A program made the translations under genes and the position numbers. The notes below the pieces were generated by a model that saw only the letters and a list, made by a program, of their open reading frames with translations, did not search any database and was not told the DNA's origin. From Annulohypoxylon bovei var. microspora (lineage: Eukaryota > Ascomycota > Sordariomycetes > Xylariales > Hypoxylaceae): a DNA stretch of 64,000 bases. This document shows, one piece after another, positions 22,767 through 33,781 of the stretch (positions are counted from its first letter, which is position 1; each line of letters begins with the position of its first letter). The stretch covers positions 1-64,000 of the forward strand of contig MU405364.1 of assembly GCA_022836615.1 (NCBI GenBank). The letters are read 5' to 3'.

Positions 22767-25700
22767 TCATTCCTCCCCATCATCCGACAACAGGTCCTCC
22801 ACGAGCGAATCCGCCTCGCTCCGACGCACCGTAGAATGAGAGACGTCAGCTTCGTCTTCAACTTCGACTTCATCCTCGACTTCATCTTCGCCCTCCTCCT
22901 CCTTGATCACTGGCGCCGGAACGACGGTTACGTCTTCTATGATGGTTTTGTCATCAGGTGCAAGGGAAACGCTCCTACTGGTGCTTCGTCTAGACGACGC
23001 CTTGTCTTGCTCTCCAAGCTGATTCACGATCTTGCCCAGGCTCACGTGGATCTTGTAGAGGGCATTCCTGCTTGTGGCATCCGACAGGATATTGTCTTCA
23101 ACTGCCGCCGATATGTCTTCATACAGGCTACGAATCTTATCCTCCGTGGAGGCCGGAGAGATGTATAGCTTTCCGAGTAAAGGCGCGATGACCTTTTTCT
23201 CTTCCTCTGCATTATTGTTAGCACGACCGATAGCGCTGAGCGACGGTATGACACTTACTGCTAAAATTGCTGTTCAGCTTCTCAAGAATATCCCTTGCCA
23301 AATCCAGATGGACATCTCCATTCACGTTCTTCTTGTCTGCGTCCATAGGAATGCCAGGTGTATAGCACTTTCGAGGGTCCGTCCAGTCGACTAAGCAAGC
23401 ACCGATAGTGTTGAGACTAGCCATCTCGTCGCCGACATCCATATCGTCGTCATCGATTCCCTCTCTAACGTTGTAGAGAGAATGTAGGGCATCAAGTGCC
23501 ACGGAACCCATGAGCTCCTGGTTTTCGGTTCTTGAATAGCAGAAAACGGGCAGGAAATAATTGAGCGCCTGTCTGACACTCTGATTTCCTGCGGTCGAAG
23601 GATCGAAGTAGGCAACTATCAGCGTCTTGAGAAGCTCTGACGATGTGTCGTGATCTGTTACTACGCGGCCTAGCAATAACTTGCAGACGGCAACCGTCGC
23701 CGCGCCCTGAACTTCTGGATTCTTAGAGCCAGATCGCAGTGCCCGGACGTACACTTTCAGCAGTGCTGGGTTCGCCGAGAGAAGTTGCGCTCCATGTACA
23801 TTCAAGATATCGGTTAGAATCTGGAGTGCGGTGATCTGAAGAGCTGAGTGACCCTTGCTGAAGAAGTGCATGAAGAGGGTTAGGTTTTCTTCGGCAAGCG
23901 GTCGGTCGAGTAGCGAACATAGCCCTAGGCAAACTAACCCGCGCTCTCGAACCGGGGCCTCGTGGCTGCGGACTGCAGGGACGACTAGGTTGTTAAGCAT
24001 CGATACTAGGTGATCGTTCTGCTGAAGAGTCCCCTGAACATTGGAGAGCATGCATTGGACGATGTGTAGGCATTTCATGTTGATCATGATCTCCCTGATC
24101 GCTTTCTCCCGAGCTTCCTCCTCGCTTATGCTGGTGTCTGCCCCTTGTTTCCCCTTCTTAGTGGGGGTGCTGTCGCCGCTGACTTCAGACCGAGCTGAAT
24201 GAAAGCTCTCCTCGCCATCGCCGATTGCGGATTCATCGACAATAGTATCGTGAACATCTGCAACAGCTTCAAGTACAACACTACAAAATTCCTTTTCGCC
24301 CGCGGTATCCGGTGCGCATATATCTCGAAGTACCTCGATGGTTAGCTTGGTGATCTCATCAGGTAGTTCCGGTATGGACAAAGTTTGCCGCAGCAGGGCG
24401 AACATCTTGCGTCGACCAACTTCGTCCGAGTAATCTAAAGTGAGAATAATGTGGAGAAGTTGCTCGACGATGAACTCTTGTTCGACAGTATCTTCTTCAT
24501 CATCCCCTTCTACACTATCCTGATTGCTGACTCGCTTAATAGCTTCTATGAGGACGTTTAGGTAGCGTTCAAGGAAGAAGGCGAGCTTGGTGACCTCGGG
24601 TAGTTTCTCCTCGATCAAAGACTCGTATTTCCCATTCCCCTCATTCCGACAGAAGTCATTGAAACTCCGGGCAATGAAGACTGATTCGGCACTGAGAGTC
24701 TCCCAAAAGTTGTCATCAAATTCTACAGCATCTCGATAGTCTGGCCTTCCTTCCCAAAAGCCCTTCATTGCTTCCAACGCGACACCATTTTCGACGCCAG
24801 AATTGACGATATCTATGCGTTCAAGTAACTCGAGAAGCCCATCTAAGGTCGGGGGAGCTGACGCGGTTGGTTGTTCGCCATCTTCGGGCGGATTGACACC
24901 GGCACAATCCTCAATCCAGCGCTCGCGGAATAATCTCCCAGCAGCTTTTCGGACATTTTCATCTCTATCCCGCAGTCCCCACCGGAGCAACTTCTCTCTC
25001 ATCGAAAGGGAGAGATGTCGAAAGTCGCCGAGCGCGGGTAGCAATCTGGAGTAAACTGCACGACGGGTGGCCGGATCCTGGTCTCTAGCCCTTTCTAAAA
25101 GGTAGGGGAGGGTGTTTGGGAGGATAGGTAGGTTGACAAGAAGCGAACGCCTCACATCGGCGCTGGGATCATTCTGTAAAACTTCCAGGAGTTTTTCAAG
25201 CAGACCGGTCTCGGCGTCGTCATCGCTATCATCCGAGTTGACCATGCCCTCAACCTGATTGCCAGCCAATCTGCCGAGACCAAGCACAGCCTGCGAGCGA
25301 ACCATAGCTTCCTTGTCACGGATTCTCTTAAGGAGACCATAGCGCAACTTCTGGAACAAGTCATCGTCGATGGCGTCCAATGAGTTGATGACATGAGAGA
25401 TCAGCTGTGTTGATCTGTATCTCACAAACTTGTCCTTAGCAGTCAGCAAAGGCAAGATAGCTTCCATGACTTGAGTAGTGAGGCGAGTGCTTGGAGTTTC
25501 GGGCATGGTGCTAGCATCGACATCCTCCTCTCCTAGCAGCTCGTTGTCCTTGTCATTGGCATGTCGTAGGAACAATCCGACAAAGCGTATTGTCTTCTCT
25601 CCAACGCCTTCGCTCTTTTTCACAGGCATGGTTCTCAGGACGCATCGCGAAAATTCGTTGTTGAAGTCGGATTCGTGGAAATCAGTAGGAACGGCCTTTT

Positions 25701-25935
25701 TGGGACGTGTCGGCTCATAACAGCAAGCCTCGTGAACCTTGCGGAGGTTGACAACTAGCTTCCTGTGAGTAGCGGTAGTCTTTTGCGCGTCCCGAAATAT
25801 TGCGCATATTTGTGTTCGCAGTTCGTTGTCGGGGGCCTCTTCAGGGATGTCGGCATTGGATGACGACACGCGGGTCGCTTTATGAGATACGGCGGCAGAG
25901 CTACGCGCGGACTTTGCGGATACTCGAGCCGGCAT
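22767..25935 (-). CDS. YCG1: Condensin complex HEAT-repeat subunit (Ycg1/Cnd3/CAP-G)
   Basis: Exons 25935-23259 and 23206-22767 (52-nt intron) encode 1038 residues, close to the yeast protein. The body is helical HEAT repeats with repeats such as RDKEAMVRSQAVLGLGRLAG and DVRRSLLVNLP, then an acidic insertion, then the condensin subunit 3 C-terminal domain (CLHIVQCMLSNVQ, VRERGLVCLGLCSLLD, ALQITALQILTDI). The extreme C-terminus is highly acidic (EEEGEDEVEDEVEVEDEA), typical of the family. As a subunit of condensin it binds DNA with the kleisin Brn1 and is needed for mitotic chromosome compaction. Starts head-to-head with NOP4, 555 bp apart. Confidence 0.95.
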
Positions 25936-26490
25936 GATGGCGGTATAGATCGATTACATATGCAGAGTCCTTGCGCTTGTATTCGATATCTTGGGACTTG
26001 TTGTAAACAATATTCTTAGGACTTGTTGCAAACAATATGTGCGCAAAGGTGGGAGAGAGTGTATCGCGATAAGTTAAGTATGTTATGGATAAGTTAGTGG
26101 GAGGTTTTATGGAACCTTGAAAGTTATGTACTGTATTTCACATCACCGACCCTAATAATGTTTGTATTTGCGCCGCGACTTCTGTACCCAAAAAGGGTAG
26201 GTGAATCAATAAACCTAAGTGGCTGCTAGGGCTGCTAGGACAACAACAACAGCCCCGCGCACCCAGTCAAGCCACACATGTCCCGCTTCGTCTATACGAT
26301 AACATCCATTAGTCCCCGGCTATCGATAATGGTCTTATCAGTAATTTTTTCCTTCCAAGTCCTTGAACCAATAATTTTTAATTCACCTACTTCACCTACT
26401 ACTTACACACGCCTACATATACCTACCAGACCTTACCTACTCCCTGCTACGTATCTTGAATCGAACCAATTCCAAATACGTAGGGTCAAA
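25936..26490. promoter_or_regulatory. Divergent promoter, YCG1 / NOP4
   Basis: 555 bp between the divergent starts of the condensin and NOP4 genes. A direct repeat GGACTTGTTG(T/C)AAACAATAT occurs twice near 25993-26038. The NOP4 frame stays open back to an ATG at 26278, discussed in the NOP4 entry. Confidence 0.6.
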
Positions 26491-28746
26491 ATGAGTAGCA
26501 ATAGCGAATTAAAAAGGTCTCGGGTGCAAGGAGCGGACTCGAATGCGCCTTCGAAAGATACTGAGTCTGCCGTCGAGCGACCTACTAAGAAAGCTCGAGT
26601 TGAGGAGAGCAGGTCTCTCTTCATACGATCGCTTCCTCCTACGACTACGACTGAGACACTGACCGACTTCTTCTCGCAACACTTTCCAGTGAAACATGCT
26701 ACCGTTGTTCTTGATCCCCAGACTAAGCTTTCTCGTGGCTATGGCTTCGTTACTTTCACCGATGCCGACGATGCTAAGGAGGCGAAAGAAAAGCTCGGTA
26801 AACAAAAGCTAGATGGTCGCCCACTTGTGTTGGAGATTGCAGAGCCTCGAAATCGCAAGTCGGCTTCCCAGTCCGCCGATGCTGTCGCAAGCGCAAGGAA
26901 GGCTGAGAGAGAGGCTATACTGGCCGAGGCTCGCAAAGCTCCCAAGTTGATTGTACGGAATTTACCTTGGAGCATCAAATCCTCAAATCAACTGGCTGCC
27001 TTATTCCAAGGTTTCGGGAAGGTGAAATATGCAGATCTCCCCAATGCCAAAGGGAAACTGTCCGGCTTTGGTTTCGTCACAATGCGTGGTCGAAAGAATG
27101 CGGAGCGGGCTATGGAAGCCGTCAACGGGAGAACTATCGATGACAGAACTCTCGCCGTTGATTGGGCTGTAGATAAACAGACATGGGAGGACCAAAAGCA
27201 ACAGCAAACGAAGGATGATAAAGCAAATAAGCTCACTAAGACTACGAATCCAGATGCCGCGTTAAAAGACGACGCTAAATTGAGCGAAGAGGGTGAAAGT
27301 CAGGATGAGAAGGAAGATAAAGATGAAGACGAGGAGGAGGACGAAGATTTAAAAAACTTTATGAAGAATCATATGGAAAATCTTGAGGAGGAAGACAGCG
27401 ATGCCGATCCAGATGAGGCTGAATTGGAGGAAGGGGATGAAGATGAAAATAAGGCTGCATTAGGAAGCGAGTCGGCCTTGAAGAAGCCTCATACGACGGA
27501 TAACAAATCGACCCTTTTTATTCGGAACCTACCCTTCACGACGACAGACGAGGAGCTTAAGTCTCACTTCGAACAGTTTGGTCGAATACGCTATGCCCGC
27601 ATAGTAGTTGATCGAGCGACTGACCGGCCGGCGGGCACGGGTTTCGTCTGTTTTGTCAGCGAAAACGATTTCAAGGAGTGTCTCAAGGGTGCACCGCGCG
27701 CCCAACAATCCGTGATACCGAATAAAAAGTCCGTCTTGCAGAACGAGTTAGCCGACGAGCAAGGCAAGTATACTATCGATGGTCGCATCCTTCAGGTGTC
27801 TCAGGCTGTAAGTAAAGACGAGGCAAGCCGCCTTGCGGAGACAGGAGTTGCAGTTCGGCAAGGCAAGGAGAGAGACAAACGTCGACTTTACCTGCTGTCC
27901 GAAGGGACCGTCATGAAGGACTCGCCTCTGTACGCTATGCTTGCTCCTACCGAAGTCAAGATGCGCGAACAGAGTAATACCCAACGAAAGAAGCTCATCC
28001 AAAGTAACCCAAGTTTACATATAAGCCTTACGCGCTTGGCAATCCGCAACATTCCTCGCGATATAGATTCGAAGAAACTCAAGGCTTTGGCTCGTGAAGC
28101 TGTTGTTGGTTTCGCTAAAGATGTAAAGGAAGGCCGTAGGCAACCGCTTTCTAAGGAGGAAACCGCCCGAGGCGGCGAAGAGGACAAGGAGGCCGAGCGC
28201 CGGCGTAAGGAGAAGGGGAAGGGTATAGTTACGCAAGCGAAAATCGTGTTCGAGAACAAGGAAGGATCAAAGGTTCCCGAGGTGGATGGTGCTAGCAAAA
28301 GTCGAGGCTATGGTTTCATCGAGTATTCCTCGCATAGATGGGCACTTATGGGCTTGCGATGGATGAACGGGCACGCACTGAATAACGAGAGCGGGAAAAC
28401 GCTGCGATTAATTGCCGAGTTTGCTATCGAGAACGCTCAGGTTGTGGCGAGACGGAAGGACTTACAGGCCAAACAACAGATGCGAGACAGCCAGCGCTCC
28501 AACGATAAAGGTGCAACGCATTCAGGCACATCCGCTGCAGGTGGAAAGGGGTTTAGCACAAGGCTCAGGGGCAAAGACTTTTCAGTGTCGAAGGGCAAAC
28601 AGCAGAGATCGAAGGATGGCAGAGCGGCGAGCAACAATACCGACGCGGCAGCTGGCAAGGGTGATTCCGCTCGGGATACTTTGCAGCAAACGATCATTGG
28701 AAGGAAAAGGATGATGAAAAAAAAGAAGGCACAGAATCGTGGGTGA
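26491..28746 (+). CDS. NOP4: Nucleolar RNA-binding protein Nop4 (RBM28 family)
   Basis: A single exon. From ATG 26491 it encodes 751 residues with four RRM domains: about 42-120 (SLFIRSLPP, RGYGFVTF), 150-230 (KLIVRNLPWSI, GFGFVTM), 340-465 (STLFIRNLPFTT, GTGFVCF) and 515-645 (RLAIRNIPRDI, RGYGFIEY). A long acidic linker (EDKDEDEEEDEDLKNF) lies between RRM2 and RRM3, and the C-terminus is basic with KRMMKKKKA. This is the arrangement of Nop4/RBM28, an assembly factor of the 60S pre-ribosome that acts in the nucleolus. The frame is also open to ATG 26278, which would add 71 residues, but these contain almost no charged residues or family similarity, so I treat them as 5' UTR. Confidence 0.94.
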   Translation: MSSNSELKRSRVQGADSNAPSKDTESAVERPTKKARVEESRSLFIRSLPPTTTTETLTDFFSQHFPVKHATVVLDPQTKLSRGYGFVTFTDADDAKEAKEKLGKQKLDGRPLVLEIAEPRNRKSASQSADAVASARKAEREAILAEARKAPKLIVRNLPWSIKSSNQLAALFQGFGKVKYADLPNAKGKLSGFGFVTMRGRKNAERAMEAVNGRTIDDRTLAVDWAVDKQTWEDQKQQQTKDDKANKLTKTTNPDAALKDDAKLSEEGESQDEKEDKDEDEEEDEDLKNFMKNHMENLEEEDSDADPDEAELEEGDEDENKAALGSESALKKPHTTDNKSTLFIRNLPFTTTDEELKSHFEQFGRIRYARIVVDRATDRPAGTGFVCFVSENDFKECLKGAPRAQQSVIPNKKSVLQNELADEQGKYTIDGRILQVSQAVSKDEASRLAETGVAVRQGKERDKRRLYLLSEGTVMKDSPLYAMLAPTEVKMREQSNTQRKKLIQSNPSLHISLTRLAIRNIPRDIDSKKLKALAREAVVGFAKDVKEGRRQPLSKEETARGGEEDKEAERRRKEKGKGIVTQAKIVFENKEGSKVPEVDGASKSRGYGFIEYSSHRWALMGLRWMNGHALNNESGKTLRLIAEFAIENAQVVARRKDLQAKQQMRDSQRSNDKGATHSGTSAAGGKGFSTRLRGKDFSVSKGKQQRSKDGRAASNNTDAAAGKGDSARDTLQQTIIGRKRMMKKKKAQNRG

Positions 28747-29033
28747 AGCTTCATCGTTCAATTTATAGCAGGTATTACTATAAAGCTTTCGACTCGAGCC
28801 GAGGGAGATTTCCCAAAGAGCTCCAAGCAGGGACCTTAATAGTAATTTATTACTGTTGAGTTGAGGGTACACCTAATAGGCGTGTTGTAGTACCTGAAGG
28901 AGTCGGTTGGTCTTTTGCGCCAATGCATTACTCACAATAAAGGGGACTGTAAATAGCATCCGAACATACTGCCTGCAGTTGTCTATAGTTACCTACGTGT
29001 GATAGACGTACATATATAAATTACTTCGGTACG

Positions 29034-30200
29034 TTATCTCGTCCAGAACCAGCCACTGACCTTTCCACTCCCCCGAATAGTTGCTTCGCCGCTCAAGGAA
29101 GACAACGTCGTAGTTTCAGCATCAGAATCTGGTCTCTCCTTATCATTGGATAGTGAAGCTGTCTTTGGGAATGAGCGTGACCATGTCCAGCTGCTTTCTT
29201 CGCCTTGTCCTATCAAATTGCCATCCGCATCAAACTTTCGTGTGGTTGTCGTTGTTTCGGTCCCACCGCCGCGAGAGCGTTGTTGGACTGTTTTTAGGAT
29301 CTTGCCACCATCAGGAGTTTGGATTGTCTGAGAAGCTGGCGCGTCCTCGGAATCCTCGGGACTAGGATTCTGAGTTGATCCAGACTTAGTACTAGTCTGT
29401 ACTCGGTTATCTGTAGCAAATTTGGATGGTGTGGTTGTATATAAGGCTTCTTCTGTATCTGCCTCCTGATGCTGGGTTGTTTCGGCCTCACGTTTAGACG
29501 ATTCCTCGCCGTGTCCAGTCCGGTCGTGGTCAGACCTCGGGAAATGGTATTCCCAATGTGGGAAAGCAAAAGTCGACCATGTGAATGTTTGCGGTTGGTT
29601 GAAGGTCCTTTCCGTGGTCTGAAATATCCAGGGTGACACTAGACCGTAGGATGATAATTCACGTTTTGCCAATGAAGACAGTGGAAAGTAGGTATCCCAA
29701 AGACCTCGCCGTCCAACGTCACTCACCCAGTTTTCGACGGGCATGCCCCAGGGTGAGTATTTTACATGCTCGAAGTGTTTCGCGAACACAAGTTTCCGCA
29801 GATCAGAGAGCGGTCGTCCGTCACCCGCGGCTAAGAGATCTTCAAATGCATTTCGGAAGGTAAAGCAGTCTGGGTAATCTCGGGGTGCGTCGTTTGGGCG
29901 AGGTTGCGCCAAAGATTGAAGGTTTGCAGGGGAATACGGTGATGAAACAGCCCAAGACAGAACATCGTCTGCACTAGTACTCCCTCTATCGTGATTTGGC
30001 ATGGCTGAATCTGACGGGGAGTTTTCTGGCTTGCTTGGGTATGAGTGACAATCTTGATTGTTGATTGACATGTTGTTTTTAGTATCTGTCACCATAGCTG
30101 TTGATGATCCAAAGACAGTATGAAACCCCCGTTGGATATTGCTATCGATATGTTTCTTGAAGCGGATAAAAGGGTTATCGGACGAGTCATCAATGGCCAT
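29034..30200 (-). CDS. Conserved-looking hypothetical protein, 388 aa
   Basis: A single-exon frame starting at an ATG (complement of 30198-30200). Residues 1-35 contain an amphipathic, basic stretch (NPFIRFKKHIDSNIQRGFHTVF). Residues 110-215 are ordered and rich in aromatic residues (CFTFRNAFEDLL, SPWGMPVENWV, GLWDTYFPLSSLAKRELS). The last 170 residues are polar and probably disordered, but close with two motif-like pieces, KFDADGNLIGQGEESSWTWSRSF and a terminal GWFWTR. No signal peptide or membrane helix is evident. I do not recognise the family. The well-ordered centre and the clear ATG make it a probable real gene. It is transcribed away from LAS21 and converges with NOP4, about 290 bp between their ends. 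Confidence 0.7.
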   Translation of the reverse strand: MAIDDSSDNPFIRFKKHIDSNIQRGFHTVFGSSTAMVTDTKNNMSINNQDCHSYPSKPENSPSDSAMPNHDRGSTSADDVLSWAVSSPYSPANLQSLAQPRPNDAPRDYPDCFTFRNAFEDLLAAGDGRPLSDLRKLVFAKHFEHVKYSPWGMPVENWVSDVGRRGLWDTYFPLSSLAKRELSSYGLVSPWIFQTTERTFNQPQTFTWSTFAFPHWEYHFPRSDHDRTGHGEESSKREAETTQHQEADTEEALYTTTPSKFATDNRVQTSTKSGSTQNPSPEDSEDAPASQTIQTPDGGKILKTVQQRSRGGGTETTTTTRKFDADGNLIGQGEESSWTWSRSFPKTASLSNDKERPDSDAETTTLSSLSGEATIRGSGKVSGWFWTR

Positions 30201-30836
30201 GATGCCACTTGGCTCGAGTCGTTCGCAAATTCAATAAAATTGTTATATGTACCTACACCTACGTTAAAACAGAAGTTCTCGTTTGAGCGTCCTCGAGTTT
30301 TATGAAAAGAGAGATATCTGCGACGATGATAATGGTAATGGCGATACAAATATAGAAGAGGCTTCGTCTTCGAAAGCTTTAGAACCTTGTTGGAAGTGGG
30401 AAGTGGTATGAAATCGACGGGAATGCGGGTTCAATTAGCGTTGGCTTGATGCTTCCCATTACGACATCGAACGTCTGATCGCTTAGTTCTAGTGGGGTCA
30501 GAAGCTGCTAACCTTAAAAGGTACCTATCTATGTTCCCTCATCCCTGCATACATACAACATTGAACCACACACCACAGCCTTGGGAAGTACCTAATACTT
30601 GCATACATGCCGTTAATTTCAAATCTTAACTGCCAACTTCGACTTTCGACTTTAGACTTTAGACTTTCAAAATCGCCAATACAAGCCAAGTTTCTACCTT
30701 CTACTTCGACGCGACTCTCGTTTTATCATAAATCATGGAGCATGGTAAAAGTGACTTCTAGCTTACACTTCTGTTTTTCTGTTTATACTTGTAAATTGTC
30801 GTCGAGTAAATCAACTTCTATGTACTGCAATTGGAC
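30201..30836. promoter_or_regulatory. Divergent promoter, hypothetical gene / LAS21
   Basis: 636 bp between divergent starts. Near 30620-30665 there is a direct repeat of CTTTCGACTTTAGACTTTAGACTTTC type, probably in the LAS21 leader. Open frames here have no family features. Confidence 0.5.
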
Positions 30837-33781
30837 ATGCACCGTCACAATGTCTTCCCGCTCTCGACTATACTGCTTGTCGCAGCTAACCTCCTCATAC
30901 CCGTCGCAATTGTCGTCTTTGCGATCGGTTTCTTTCCCTACAAACCATTCTTACCTGGCCTAGCTGAATATAAGCCCCTCGAATATGGCCCACCACCTGA
31001 AGCGCCGTTCGATCGTCTCATATTCATGGTCGTTGATGCTCTGCGCAGGTTCGTCGCCTAAGCGCAAACAACCACCCGATGAAATGCGCCCATCCGACTG
31101 ACTAGACTAGCGACTTTGTTTTTACAAATGGCTCCGGGTTCGAATTTACGCAAGGGTTAGACGCATTGGGAACTAGAAATTGGGCTTTTGGCTTTTGTCG
31201 CTGATACGGATATTTTAGGTTGATTTCTGACGGGGTTGCTATCCCTTTTACTGCCCATGCCACCTCGCCAACTATCACGATGCCTCGAATAAAGGCTATT
31301 ACTACTGGCTCTACTCCCTCTTTTCTCGATGCCATCCTGAGTTTTGACGAAGCCGACACGTCTTCCACCCTCTCCGTTCAAGATACTTGGCTTGCCCAAA
31401 TGAAGTCAAAGAAAGCTGGAAAGCTGGTCATGTACGGCGATGACACCTGGCTGAAACTATTTCCCGGAGTGTTCGATCGAGCTGATGGTACTTCGAGCTT
31501 CTTCGTTTCGGACTTCACAGAAGTTGACAACAACGTGACGAGGCACATTCCCGACGAGCTACGCAACGACGACTGGAATACAATGGTCCTTCATTACCTC
31601 GGCCTCGACCACATCGGCCATAAGACTGGTCCTCGAGGTCCAAACATGATTCCGAAGCAGCATGAGATGGATGGGGTTGTTCGCATGATTTACGAGGCCA
31701 TGCAAACGCAGCCGCACCTCCAGTCGACTTTACTAGTATTCCTTGGCGATCATGGTATGAATGACGCCGGGAACCATGGCGCCTCCTCCCCTGGAGAGAC
31801 TTCCCCAGCTCTGGTGTTTGTATCACCGAAGTTAAAGTCCATTTCCAAGCCCGTCAAAGTCCCGGCAGACCTAGTCGAAGATTTCCAGTATTATAGTGTT
31901 GTCGAGCAATCTGATCTCGCCCCGACTCTAGCCGCTTTACTCGGGTTTCCCGTACCAAAGAATAGTTTGGGTTCTTTTATGCTGGAATTTTTACCATTTT
32001 GGTCAGAGAGTAAGCGAATCCGTTCATAATTGGTATGCGTCCTTCTAACACTAACAATTGTAAGGACACGACAAGCACCAGATTCTTCTACGTAATGCAA
32101 GACAAATTTTTGATATTGTTGCCGCAACATTTGTTGGTTCATCATCCATGGACAGACAAAACAATCCAGATTGTGCTCATCCTGGTTCAGTGGGTGAAGA
32201 ATTGGTCTGTGAATGGAAAAATATCAGCAAATCTGTTGAAAATACATCACTGGGAGATGTAGACGATGAATGGAGTATAGATGCATCGAAGGTATGAGAT
32301 TAAGTCCCTATGTCTTAATTGAGGGTCCCCCCCTCCCATTTTATTCTAACGTGATAATAGTGGATATCCAAGGCGCAGACATTAATGAGCAGTATGGCTA
32401 GCAATTACGATATGTTTATGTTGGGTTATGGTGGATTGACTACAGCACTGGCCTCTATTGCGGCTATGTACGTCATAAAAACCTCGACTTCCATGACGGC
32501 TTCTAGTCTGGCACCATTCGTTCTAATCACCGCGCTCTATGGGATAATGATGTTTGCTAGCAGCTATGTTGAGGAAGAACATCATTTTTGGTATTGGACT
32601 ACATCCGCGTGGCTACTTTATCTAGCCATTAGATTGTAAGAATCACCAATCCTTGTCCCACTGTGTAGAGCTAACGTAGGAGCAGCAAACCGAGGACAAC
32701 GCGCAAGTCCCTCGCTATGGGTTTAGTTGCTCTTGGCTCTATGAGACTCGTTCGCGGATGGAACCAGACTGGGCAAAAATTTGCCGGGGAGCCTGACATT
32801 GTGACTAGCTTTGTTGCGGCGAACCCACCGTTGCTTTGGTGTCTTGTCGCTGCAACGTATGCGATGGTTTCCTTCGATTTATTCAATGGCCTCGGGGATA
32901 TACCGACTGTCATATCAGGCTCCGTAGTTGCAGGGCTCGTGACGTCTGCAATTTCCTTCAAGCTCGCTTTTACCAATGAAGATGCGCCTGAATTGGTTGT
33001 TGGGCTTGCGAAGACGCTTGTAGACATATTCGATGGACCATCGCTCGTCAACCGGGCGCGAGCAGTCTTCCTTGGCCTTGGGCTTACTTTGATATACCCT
33101 TTGTACACCCTTTTGGCGTCTGAAAATAAATCTTCTAAGGAGAAAGGTGAGTTTTCTTAAATCACACAACCAAGATGAAACTGTACTGATCTCTTCATAC
33201 ATGTAGCTATGTACACTTTACATCATTTGTATACATTATTGGCCTTGACACAATCCCGAGTGACCAATGTACCACTCTTCCTGCTCTTTCAAGCTATCTA
33301 TTTATGCTTAAGCTGTCTTCGTTTGGGCGCAGTCGAAATCACAATATCCTCGTTACTTCTACAGTCTTCTTCCTTCTTTGCAATGGGAGGCTCTAATGCA
33401 ATATCTGGCGTGGATCTGTCGAACGCGTACAATGGTGTTAGCGACTTCAACATCGTTGCCGTGGGGATCTTGACATTTCTGAGCAACTGGGCAGCTCCGG
33501 TGTGGTGGACGTCGGCTTTGAATTTGCTACTGCTTCAGAGGAAACGGTCGACAGAATATGCTCACAATTGCGTATACCGGCAGCACACGGCAATATTGAC
33601 CATCTTTGTTACGGTGACTCTTGGGTTCGTGATGATAGCTTGCACGACCTTGAGAACACACCTGTTTATCTGGACGGTATTCTCGCCAAAGTATTTATAC
33701 AGCATGGCTTGGTGTTTAGGACAGCATCTGGTTATCAACGTGATGTTTGGTGGTCTACTGTATTGGCTTGGTCACAGATGA
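30837..33781 (+). CDS. LAS21: GPI ethanolamine phosphate transferase 2 (Las21/Gpi7, PIG-G family)
   Basis: Seven exons: 30837-31048, 31111-31155, 31219-32009, 32065-32291, 32361-32635, 32686-33146 and 33207-33781. Introns are 50-69 nt, all joins are in frame, and the product is 861 residues. An N-terminal membrane anchor (LLVAANLLIPVAIVVFAIGFF) precedes a lumenal alkaline-phosphatase-like domain with metal and nucleophile motifs: MVVDALRSDFVF, TAHATSPTITMPR (catalytic Thr region), LDHIGH and GDHGM. A C-terminal block of many membrane helices begins at about residue 430. The enzyme sits in the ER and adds phosphoethanolamine to the second mannose of the GPI anchor precursor. The ATG at 30837 is chosen because translation upstream has only a TTG. 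Followed on the same strand by SMP3, another GPI-assembly gene. Confidence 0.94.
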
